Of a stretch of 9,446 nucleotides of DNA, positions 1-5,246 are shown piece by piece. How positions within the stretch are numbered: the stretch's first letter is position 1; each line of letters begins with the position of its first letter. The DNA lies in the NCBI GenBank assembly GCA_035248725.1, contig DATFHG010000183.1, positions 1-9,446 on the forward strand, read 5' to 3'. The translations under genes were made by a program, and so were the position numbers. The notes beneath the pieces were generated by a model, which was given only the letters and a program-made list of their open reading frames with translations, was not told the DNA's origin and did not search any database. Origin of the DNA: DASPMP01 sp035248725 (GTDB lineage Bacteria > Gemmatimonadota > Gemmatimonadetes > Gemmatimonadales > Gemmatimonadaceae).

Positions 1-3
1 CGA

Positions 4-405
4 TTGCAAGGCGTGAGAGCTAACGGCGCAGCTGACGCCGTGTACGGCGACCTGGTACTCGAGCACTGGCGGCGGCCGAGGAACATGCGGGCGCTCGCGG
101 CGCCGACGATCGCGCACGAGGCGTTCAATCCGCTGTGTGGCGACCGTGTACGCCTCGAGGCACGTGTGGAGGACGGCGTTCTGTGCGACGTGGCATTCAG
201 CGCGAATGCATGCGCGCTGTGCACCGCGTCCGCGTCGCTGCTCACCGAGCGCGCTCGGGGCATGAATACCATCGATGCGGCGCGTCTCGAGGACGACTGG
301 CCCATTCACGCGGTGGGCACGTCGGTGCCGGCGGCGCGGGTCGCGTGTGCAACGCTGCCGTTGCGCGCCCTGCACGCCGCCCTAGCGCAGCTCGGTCCGG
401 CGTGA
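4..405 (+). CDS. NifU/IscU/SufU-like iron-sulfur cluster scaffold protein (start uncertain, window edge)
   Basis: Small cytoplasmic scaffold on which [2Fe-2S] clusters are built from cysteine-desulfurase sulfur before transfer to target proteins. Numbering from the TTG at 4 (133 residues), the family signatures are visible: a YGDLVLEHWRRPRN opening (residues 14-27), NPLCGD with C45 and D47, the ACALCTASAS segment with C70, and RVACATLPL with C115. C45, C70 and C115 are the three expected ligand cysteines. Their spacing (25 and 45) resembles IscU rather than Gram-positive SufU, which carries an insertion before the last cysteine. The residue before C115 is Ala, not the His of IscU. C61 and C73 are extra. 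The start is unsure: TTG at 4, GTG at 13 and GTG at 40 are all in frame, the last beginning right at the conserved region, and the true start could lie left of the window. The stop overlaps the next start by four bases (GTGA). Confidence 0.82.
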   Translation: MQGVRANGAADAVYGDLVLEHWRRPRNMRALAAPTIAHEAFNPLCGDRVRLEARVEDGVLCDVAFSANACALCTASASLLTERARGMNTIDAARLEDDWPIHAVGTSVPAARVACATLPLRALHAALAQLGPA

Positions 406-1037
406 TCGCAGCGCTCCTGCTCGCGGCGGGAGGGGCGCGCCGCTTCGGCGGTCAGAAATTGCTCGAGGTGCTCGAGGGTCGTCCGATCATTCGCTGCGTC
501 GCGGAGGCACTGGTGGCGGGCAGCATCGAGCGCGTCCTTGTCGTCGTGCCGCCCGGTGATCGCGTGATCGGACCGGCGCTGGCGGGTCTACACGTCGAGT
601 GGATCGTGAACCCGGAGCCGGAGCGCGGCATCGGCAGCTCGATCGCGGCAGGCGTTCGCGCGCTGCCCGCGGACATCGAGGCGGTCGCGATCGCCCTCGC
701 CGACGAGCCGCATCTTCCGCCTGCGACGGTGCGGGCCGTGCTCGACGCGTATCGGGTCGCGCGTCCCCGCGTCGTCGCGCCTTTCTATAGTAGGGGCGCC
801 GAGCGAGTGCCGGGCCATCCGGTGCTCTTCGATCGCGGCGTGTTCGCGGAGCTCGTCGAATTGAACGACGATCGCGGTGCCCGTGCAGTGGTCACGCGCG
901 ATGCGGCCCGAGTGATGGAGATCGCCGTCGCAGGCACGCCCCCGGTCGACGTGGATACCCCGCGGGACCTCGCGCGCGCGCGGCAGGAGCGGCAGAATAT
1001 GGCGTCGTCTCCCTCAACCCCCCCACACGACCCATGA
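402..1037 (+). CDS. MocA-like nucleotidyltransferase (molybdenum cofactor cytidylyltransferase family)
   Basis: A 211-residue cytoplasmic protein of the MobA-like NTP transferase family. It most resembles MocA, which joins CTP to molybdopterin-Mo to give the cytosine dinucleotide cofactor used by xanthine dehydrogenase/CO dehydrogenase-type hydroxylases. Visible motifs: the nucleotide-binding loop LAAGGARRFGGQK (7-19), GIGSSIAAGV (76-85), LADEP (99-103, where LADQP is usual), PGHPVLF (137-143), NDDRGAR (155-161) and VDVDTPRDL (182-190). The GTG start at 402 puts the LAAG loop at the N-terminus and forms a GTGA overlap with the upstream stop. The frame stays open well upstream of 402, but that part looks nothing like the family. 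The last ~15 residues are an unstructured Ser/Pro-rich tail overlapping the next gene. A cytidylyl versus guanylyl role cannot be settled from sequence alone. Pairing with an Fe-S scaffold suggests service to a Mo/Fe-S hydroxylase encoded outside the window. Confidence 0.85.
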   Translation: MIAALLLAAGGARRFGGQKLLEVLEGRPIIRCVAEALVAGSIERVLVVVPPGDRVIGPALAGLHVEWIVNPEPERGIGSSIAAGVRALPADIEAVAIALADEPHLPPATVRAVLDAYRVARPRVVAPFYSRGAERVPGHPVLFDRGVFAELVELNDDRGARAVVTRDAARVMEIAVAGTPPVDVDTPRDLARARQERQNMASSPSTPPHDP

Positions 1038-1924
1038 GCCGTTCACTTCTGTTCATCGCGCTGCTTCCGGCGACTCTCGTCGGCCAGAATTTCGACACGG
1101 TCACCGTGAAGGCGCAGCCGTTGCGCGGCGGCGTCTACATGCTGACCGGATCCGGCGGCAACATGGGGCTCGCGGTCGGCGGCGACGCCACGTTCCTGGT
1201 GGACGATCAATTCGCGCCGCTCACGCCGAAGATCCAGGCGGCGATCGCATCGGTCACGTCGCAGCCCGTTCGATTCATCATCAACACGCACCTGCACGGC
1301 GACCACACGGGCGGCAACGAGAACTTCGCGAAGGCCGGGGCCCTCCTGGTGGCTCACGACAACGTGCGCAAGCGGATGTCGGTGGAGCAGTTCTCGGAGC
1401 TGTTCAACCGGCGGACCCCCGCGTCGCCGAAGGCAGCGCTGCCGATCGTGACGTTCACCGATTCGTTGACGTTCCACATCAACGACGACGACCTGGTGGC
1501 GCTGCACGTGCCACCCGCGCACACCGACGGCGACGTCGTGGTCCACTTCACGAAGGCCGATGTCATACACATGGGCGACACGTTCATGACGGCGGGCAGC
1601 TATCCGCTCGTCGATCTCTCGAGCGGGGGCAATGTGAACGGCTTCGTCTCTGCCGCGGACGCCGCGCTCGCGGTCTGCACGCCGAACACGATGATCATTC
1701 CGGGCCATGGCCCGCTGTCGGATTGTGCCGGCCTGCGGGAGTGGCGGAACATGATTGCGTCGGTGCGCGAACGCGTGCAGGCGGAGATGAAGCGCGGACG
1801 CACGCTGGATCAGATCAAGGCGGCAAACCTCACGCAACCGTACGACACGAAATGGAACAACGGCTTCATCAAGGCGCCGGTGTTCGTCGAGATGGTGTAT
1901 CGTTCGCTCGGCGGGAAGCCGTGA
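1034..1924 (+). CDS. Exported MBL-fold metallo-hydrolase
   Basis: A 296-residue metallo-beta-lactamase-fold hydrolase, probably acting in the periplasm. It opens with a signal peptide (hydrophobic residues 5-16, likely cut after G17 just before Q18). A complete two-metal set is visible: HLHGDH gives H86, H88, D90 and H91, PAHTDGD gives H163, MGD gives D182, and PGHG gives H225. This is the arrangement of the broad glyoxalase II/SoxH-like part of the superfamily, so the motifs fix the fold and metal site but not the substrate. A true beta-lactamase activity is possible but not indicated. The ATG start overlaps the MocA-like stop (ATGA at 1034-1037); I see no clear Shine-Dalgarno sequence, so expression may rely on coupling. 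The stop overlaps the DUF485 gene by four bases, which places this hydrolase within the uptake operon although no functional link is obvious. Confidence 0.88.
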   Translation: MSRSLLFIALLPATLVGQNFDTVTVKAQPLRGGVYMLTGSGGNMGLAVGGDATFLVDDQFAPLTPKIQAAIASVTSQPVRFIINTHLHGDHTGGNENFAKAGALLVAHDNVRKRMSVEQFSELFNRRTPASPKAALPIVTFTDSLTFHINDDDLVALHVPPAHTDGDVVVHFTKADVIHMGDTFMTAGSYPLVDLSSGGNVNGFVSAADAALAVCTPNTMIIPGHGPLSDCAGLREWRNMIASVRERVQAEMKRGRTLDQIKAANLTQPYDTKWNNGFIKAPVFVEMVYRSLGGKP

Positions 1925-2235
1925 CGGCCCCGGGAGCGGCGGCGGATCCTGCCATCCGCGCCCTGGCGCAGCGCCGCTGGCGCGTCGCCATCGCGCTCAC
2001 GATCACGATGATCGTGATCTACTTCGGGTTTATCTCGCTCGTCGCCTTCGACAAGGCGCTGCTCGGCCGGCGCATCGGCGGTGGGCTCAGTGTGGGCATC
2101 CTGCTCGGCGCGCTCGTGATCGTCGCATCGTGGCTGCTCACCTGGTTCTACGTGCGGTGGACGAACGAGCATTATGACAGCGCGCTTGGCGCCATCGAAC
2201 GCCAGCGCGCGGATGGAACGGGAGGTGTGCGATGA
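1921..2235 (+). CDS. DUF485 inner-membrane protein (YjcH-like), symporter partner
   Basis: A 104-residue inner-membrane protein of the DUF485 family. In Escherichia coli the homologue YjcH is encoded between acs and actP, and members are typically found directly before an SSS-family symporter, as here. Two hydrophobic helices are visible at about residues 22-44 and 54-77. The second is followed by the conserved aromatic end WFYVRWTNEHYD (75-86), a DUF485 hallmark. The GTG start at 1921 forms a GTGA overlap with the upstream stop; the same frame is open further upstream inside the hydrolase gene, but that part lacks family similarity. The stop at 2233-2235 overlaps the symporter start. The molecular role of DUF485 is not established; the arrangement suggests an accessory or assembly function for the symporter. 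Confidence 0.9.
   Translation: MTAPGAAADPAIRALAQRRWRVAIALTITMIVIYFGFISLVAFDKALLGRRIGGGLSVGILLGALVIVASWLLTWFYVRWTNEHYDSALGAIERQRADGTGGVR
2221..2226 (+). promoter_or_regulatory. Strong ribosome binding site for the actP-like symporter
   Basis: GGAGGT lies five bases before the ATG at 2232, inside the last codons of the DUF485 gene. It is one of the clearest Shine-Dalgarno sequences in the window, and it supports both the symporter start and strong independent loading of ribosomes at this overlapped junction. Confidence 0.75.
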
Positions 2236-3770
2236 ATACCACCACGATCGGGCAACCGAACGTCGTCGCCATGGTGTTCTTCTTCGTCATCATCGCCATC
2301 ACGCTGGGGATCACGTACTGGGCTGCACGGCGCACGCGGACGACGGAGCACTTCTACGCGGCGGGGCGCACGGTGAGCCCCGGTCAGAATGGTTTCGCGC
2401 TCGCCGGCGACTACATGAGCGCCGCGTCCTTTCTCGGCATCGCGGGACTGGTGTCGACGACGGGATTCGATGGACTCATCTACTCGACCGGCTGGCTGGT
2501 GGGGTGGCCCGTGGTGCTGTTCCTCATCGCCGAGCCGCTGCGCAATCTCGGGAAGTACACGTTCGCCGACGTCGTGGCGTTGCGTCTCAAGCAAGCGCCC
2601 GTGCGCATCGCCGCGGCCATTGGCACGTTGTCGACGGTGACCTTCTATCTGATCGCCCAGATGGTGGGCGCGGGCGGCCTGATCAAGCTGATGTTCGGGC
2701 TGTCGTACGAGACCGCCATCGTGATCGTCGGCGTGGCGATGATCGCCTACGTGCTCTTCGGGGGCATGCTCGCGACCACCTGGGTGCAGATCGTGAAGGC
2801 CGTGCTGCTGCTCGGGGGCGCGTTCCTGCTCGCCATGCTCGTGCTGGCGCGCTTCAACTTCAATCCGTCGGCGCTGTTCGGCGCCGCGGCGGCGAGGTAT
2901 GGGGACGCTGTGCTCGCGCCCGGGAAGCTCGTGTCGAATCCGTGGGACGCGATCTCGCTCGGGATGGCGCTGATGTTCGGGACCGCGGGACTGCCGCACA
3001 TCCTGATGCGGTTCTACACGGTGCGCGACGCGCGCGCGGCGCGCACGTCGGTGTTCTACGCGACGGGGCTGATCGGCTTCTTCTACCTGCTCACGTTCGT
3101 GCTCGGGTTCGGCGCGATGGTGCTGGTAGGCCCGGACGCGATCAAGGGCGTGGACAAGGGCGCCAACATGGCAGCGCCGCTGCTCGCCGAGTTCATTGGC
3201 GGCACGCCATTCCTCGGCTTCATCGCGGCCGTGGCCTTCGCGACGATTCTTGCCGTCGTCGCGGGGCTCGCGCTCGCCGGCGCGTCGGCGCTGTCGCACG
3301 ACCTGTGGGTGAACGTCGTCCGCCGCGGCAACACGAGTGGTACGGAGGAGCTGAAGGTCGCGCGCGCGGCGACCGTGATTCTGGGAGTCGCCGCCGTCGT
3401 GCTCGGCATCGCGTTCAAGGGGCAGAACGTGGCGTTCATGGTATCCCTCGCGTTCGCGATTGCCGCGAGCGGGAATTTTCCCGCGCTCGTGCTGTCGATC
3501 TTCTGGCGGCGCTTCTCCACCGCCGGTGCGGTGGCCAGCATGCTCACCGGGACGATCGCAACGCTGCTCCTGATCTGGGCGTCGCCGACGATCCAGGTGG
3601 ACGTGCTGCACCACACGTCGGCCTGGTTCCCCCTCAAGAATCCGGCGCTCGTCACCATTCCGCTGTCCTTTGCCGTGGGCGTCATAGTTTCTCTGCTCAA
3701 GGCGCGCGTGACCGACGACGCGTTCGCGCGCCACGAGCGGCAGATGCACCTCGGCACGAGCGGCGCGTAG
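2232..3770 (+). CDS. actP: Cation/acetate symporter, SSS family (ActP-like)
   Basis: A 512-residue sodium:solute symporter family permease of the inner membrane, predicted to import acetate or another short monocarboxylate with a cation. Visible features: a first helix (11-31); the FYAAGRTVSPGQNGFALAGDYMSAASFLG region (41-69) typical of ActP; the helix-rich core; the AGLPHILMRFYTV signature (252-264) of acetate/propionate symporters; and ALSHDLWVNV (353-362). About 13 hydrophobic segments follow the LeuT-like pattern of the family. It is slightly shorter than E. coli ActP (549 residues), mostly from a short charged C-terminus. The ATG at 2232 overlaps the DUF485 stop (ATGA) and is preceded by GGAGGT. 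No acetyl-CoA synthetase gene is present in the window, unlike in the E. coli acs-yjcH-actP operon. Substrate preference (acetate, propionate, pyruvate or glycolate) is not readable from sequence. A 61-base gap follows before the next gene. Confidence 0.93.
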   Translation: MNTTTIGQPNVVAMVFFFVIIAITLGITYWAARRTRTTEHFYAAGRTVSPGQNGFALAGDYMSAASFLGIAGLVSTTGFDGLIYSTGWLVGWPVVLFLIAEPLRNLGKYTFADVVALRLKQAPVRIAAAIGTLSTVTFYLIAQMVGAGGLIKLMFGLSYETAIVIVGVAMIAYVLFGGMLATTWVQIVKAVLLLGGAFLLAMLVLARFNFNPSALFGAAAARYGDAVLAPGKLVSNPWDAISLGMALMFGTAGLPHILMRFYTVRDARAARTSVFYATGLIGFFYLLTFVLGFGAMVLVGPDAIKGVDKGANMAAPLLAEFIGGTPFLGFIAAVAFATILAVVAGLALAGASALSHDLWVNVVRRGNTSGTEELKVARAATVILGVAAVVLGIAFKGQNVAFMVSLAFAIAASGNFPALVLSIFWRRFSTAGAVASMLTGTIATLLLIWASPTIQVDVLHHTSAWFPLKNPALVTIPLSFAVGVIVSLLKARVTDDAFARHERQMHLGTSGA

Positions 3771-3799
3771 CGGCGTCGCGGCCCATCTGTACGCCCACT

Positions 3800-3809
3800 A
3801 CCATATGGT
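3800..3809. promoter_or_regulatory. 10-base perfect palindrome upstream of the secreted beta-sandwich gene
   Basis: ACCATATGGT is a perfect inverted repeat in the only gap (3771-3831) between the two plus-strand gene runs, 22 bases before the ATG at 3832. It may be a -10-like promoter element or a small operator for the middle block. Its length is modest, so chance is possible, and no matching -35 box is evident. Confidence 0.3.
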
Positions 3810-3821
3810 GTCTCACTTCCC

Positions 3822-3826
3822 GGGAG
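3822..3826 (+). promoter_or_regulatory. Ribosome binding site deciding the start of the secreted beta-sandwich gene
   Basis: GGGAG lies five bases before the ATG at 3832. It favours that ATG over the in-frame ATG at 3805, which has no such motif and would add nine residues before the signal peptide. Confidence 0.65.
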
Positions 3827-3831
3827 TCTGC

Positions 3832-4503
3832 ATGCGCAACACAATCGTGACACTCGCGTTGCTCGCTGCCGTGCCGGTCGCGGCGCAGCAGCCACAGGGC
3901 GCGCAGAAAGATCCGACCATCAAGGTGAAGGGCGCGGGCGTCCCCGCAGGCTGGTCGGTGCGGCTCGACGACAAGGACCAGAATCGCTTCAGCATCACCG
4001 ACACGAAATTCGTGGCGATGGGATCCGGCTTCCATGTGACGTCCGGGCCAGCCGCCGTATACTACGCGGCGAAGGACGTTGCCTCCGGGCCGTTCACTGC
4101 GAGCGCGACCTTCCGCCAGACGAAAGCGCCGATGCACCCCGAGGCGTACGGTCTCGTCATCGGCGGGACGAAGCTCGACACGCCGGCGCAGCAGTACATG
4201 TACTTCCTCGTGCGGGGCGATGGGAAATACTTCGTTGCGCATCGCGCGGGCCCGGACCGCCACGTCATCGTCGACTGGACGGACAATGCCGCGATCAACA
4301 AGCAGGACGCCTCCGGGGTCGCGACCAACGCCCTGTCGATGCAGGCAACCGCGGACTCGGTGTTCCTCTCCGTGAACGGCACGCGCGTGAAGTCCTTTGC
4401 GCGGGCCGATCTGCACGGCTTCGTCACCGACGGGCAGGTTGGACTCCGCGTGAATCACAACCTCGACGTGCACGTGTCCAACTTCGCGGTGAAGAAGGGC
4501 TGA
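3832..4503 (+). CDS. Secreted beta-sandwich (LamG/DUF1080-like) protein of unknown function
   Basis: A 223-residue exported protein. Residues 1-18 form a signal peptide (basic start, hydrophobic LALLAAVPVAA, likely cut before Q19). The mature part is rich in short alternating beta-strands with the look of a concanavalin-like jelly roll: WSVRLDD (41-47), a FVAMGSGFHVTSGPAAVYY strand pair (60-78), FTASATFRQ (88-96), AYGLVIGG (105-112), QYMYFLVRGDGKYFVAHR (121-138) and the closing GQVGLRVNHNLDVHVSNFAV (201-220). This pattern recalls the LamG and DUF1080 (3-keto-disaccharide hydrolase-like) families, but I see no convincing catalytic residues, so binding of a carbohydrate or other ligand is only a guess. 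The ATG at 3832 is chosen for its Shine-Dalgarno sequence and because the signal peptide begins directly. It is first in the middle block; its stop overlaps a probable CTG start of the methyltransferase. Confidence 0.75.
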   Translation: MRNTIVTLALLAAVPVAAQQPQGAQKDPTIKVKGAGVPAGWSVRLDDKDQNRFSITDTKFVAMGSGFHVTSGPAAVYYAAKDVASGPFTASATFRQTKAPMHPEAYGLVIGGTKLDTPAQQYMYFLVRGDGKYFVAHRAGPDRHVIVDWTDNAAINKQDASGVATNALSMQATADSVFLSVNGTRVKSFARADLHGFVTDGQVGLRVNHNLDVHVSNFAVKKG

Positions 4504-5246
4504 GCTTCCTCGATCTTTTTTCGAAGCACGCGTCGCAGTACGCAGCGGCGCGGCCGAGCTATCCCGATGCGTTGTACGACTGCATCGCGACGCTCGCGCC
4601 GCGCCGCGATGTCGTTTGGGACTGCGGCACGGGCAATGGCCAGGCGGCGGCCGATCTGGCGCGATACTTCGGACGCGTGATCGCGACTGATGCAAGCGCG
4701 GAGCAGATCGCGAACGCGGTGCCAGCGCAGGGCGTGGAGTATCGTGTCGCACCGGCGTCATCCAGCGGGCTTCCGGCCGCATCCGTGCACGCCGTGACGG
4801 TTGCGCAGGCGCTGCACTGGTTCGCGGAGGAGTCGTTCTTCGCGGAGGCGCGCCGAGTCACCGTGCCAGGCGGGATCATTGCCGCCTGGTGCTACGGCCA
4901 GTGCCACGCGGGCGCGGATGTCGAAGGCATCCTCCGGGAGCTCGAGGACGGTACGCTGGGGGGGTACTGGCGGCCGGAGCGGCGGTACGTCGACGAGCTG
5001 TATCGGTCCATCCCGTTCCCCTTTCCCGAGGTGCCGGCCCCCACTTTCGAGTTGCGAGTTCGGTGGAATCTCCGTCAACTGATCGAGTACCTGAACACCT
5101 GGTCGGCCGTGGTGGCCTACCGGCGCAAGCACGGCACCGATCCAGTCGTACCGGTGCAACAGCGCCTCGCAGATACATGGGGAGATCCTCGCGACGTGCG
5201 TGACGTCACGTGGCCGCTGGGACTTCGTCTCGGGAGGGTTGGATGA
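4500..5246 (+). CDS. Class I SAM-dependent methyltransferase (probable CTG start)
   Basis: A cytoplasmic Rossmann-fold methyltransferase, 248 residues if read from the CTG at 4500. Features in that numbering: the FSKHASQYAAARPSYPDAL opening (7-25), the SAM-binding loop VVWDCGTGNGQAA (38-50), the acidic end of strand 2 in VIATDAS (60-66, D64), the VAQALHWF motif (101-108), a PGG turn, and a C-terminal WGDPRDVRDVTWPLGLRLGRVG stretch typical of the family that includes yeast Tmt1/Crg1-type enzymes. The substrate is not predictable; the relatives methylate small carboxylates or are uncharacterised. The frame has no ATG, GTG or TTG between at least 4359 and 4572. The TTG at 4572 would remove the conserved RPSYP opening. 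CTG at 4500 keeps it and gives a 4-base CTGA overlap like the other junctions here. The stop overlaps the next ATG. Confidence 0.8.
   Translation: MSFLDLFSKHASQYAAARPSYPDALYDCIATLAPRRDVVWDCGTGNGQAAADLARYFGRVIATDASAEQIANAVPAQGVEYRVAPASSSGLPAASVHAVTVAQALHWFAEESFFAEARRVTVPGGIIAAWCYGQCHAGADVEGILRELEDGTLGGYWRPERRYVDELYRSIPFPFPEVPAPTFELRVRWNLRQLIEYLNTWSAVVAYRRKHGTDPVVPVQQRLADTWGDPRDVRDVTWPLGLRLGRVG
5232..5238 (+). promoter_or_regulatory. Ribosome binding site for the duplicated-domain secreted protein
   Basis: GGGAGGG sits four bases before the ATG at 5243, within the last codons of the methyltransferase gene. It selects this ATG over the in-frame GTG further upstream (5210) and places the signal peptide at the N-terminus. 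Confidence 0.7.

Noticed and set aside
135..401. N-terminal extension of the MocA-like frame upstream of 402
   Set aside because: The extension is an out-of-frame reading of the Fe-S scaffold gene, Arg/Gly-rich, and the nucleotide-binding loop starts right after GTG 402.
1043..1837. Minus-strand open frame opposite the MBL hydrolase gene
   Set aside because: Arg/His/Val-rich shadow translation. The plus strand carries a complete metal-binding motif set.
1723..1920. Upstream extension of the DUF485 frame
   Set aside because: It lies within the MBL hydrolase coding sequence and lacks DUF485 similarity; GTG 1921 gives the family's usual length of about 100 residues.
1034..1924. Reading the MBL-fold gene as an antibiotic-resistance beta-lactamase
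   Set aside because: The metal motif is shared by many hydrolases; nothing specific to beta-lactamase subclasses was evident and the context is metabolic.
2172..3749. Very long open frame (525 codons) on the minus strand, antisense to the symporter gene
   Set aside because: Its protein is dominated by Arg, His, Glu and Asp with no fold-like pattern, the typical mirror of GC-rich codon bias. The plus strand there encodes a clear ActP-type transporter.
2174..3850. Long plus-strand open frame (558 codons) overlapping the symporter in another frame
   Set aside because: Arg/Ala/Gly-rich low-complexity translation without family similarity; the frame at 2232-3770 has a strong ribosome binding site and full family motifs.
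4504..4527. GCTTC...GAAGC inverted repeat with a T6 run, resembling a terminator
   Set aside because: The arms are only five bases, the T run is in the loop rather than after the stem, and the region encodes conserved methyltransferase residues.
3697..4782. Minus-strand open frame of 361 codons across the symporter end, beta-sandwich gene and methyltransferase start
   Set aside because: It spans three better-supported plus-strand genes and its translation is Arg-rich with no recognisable motif.
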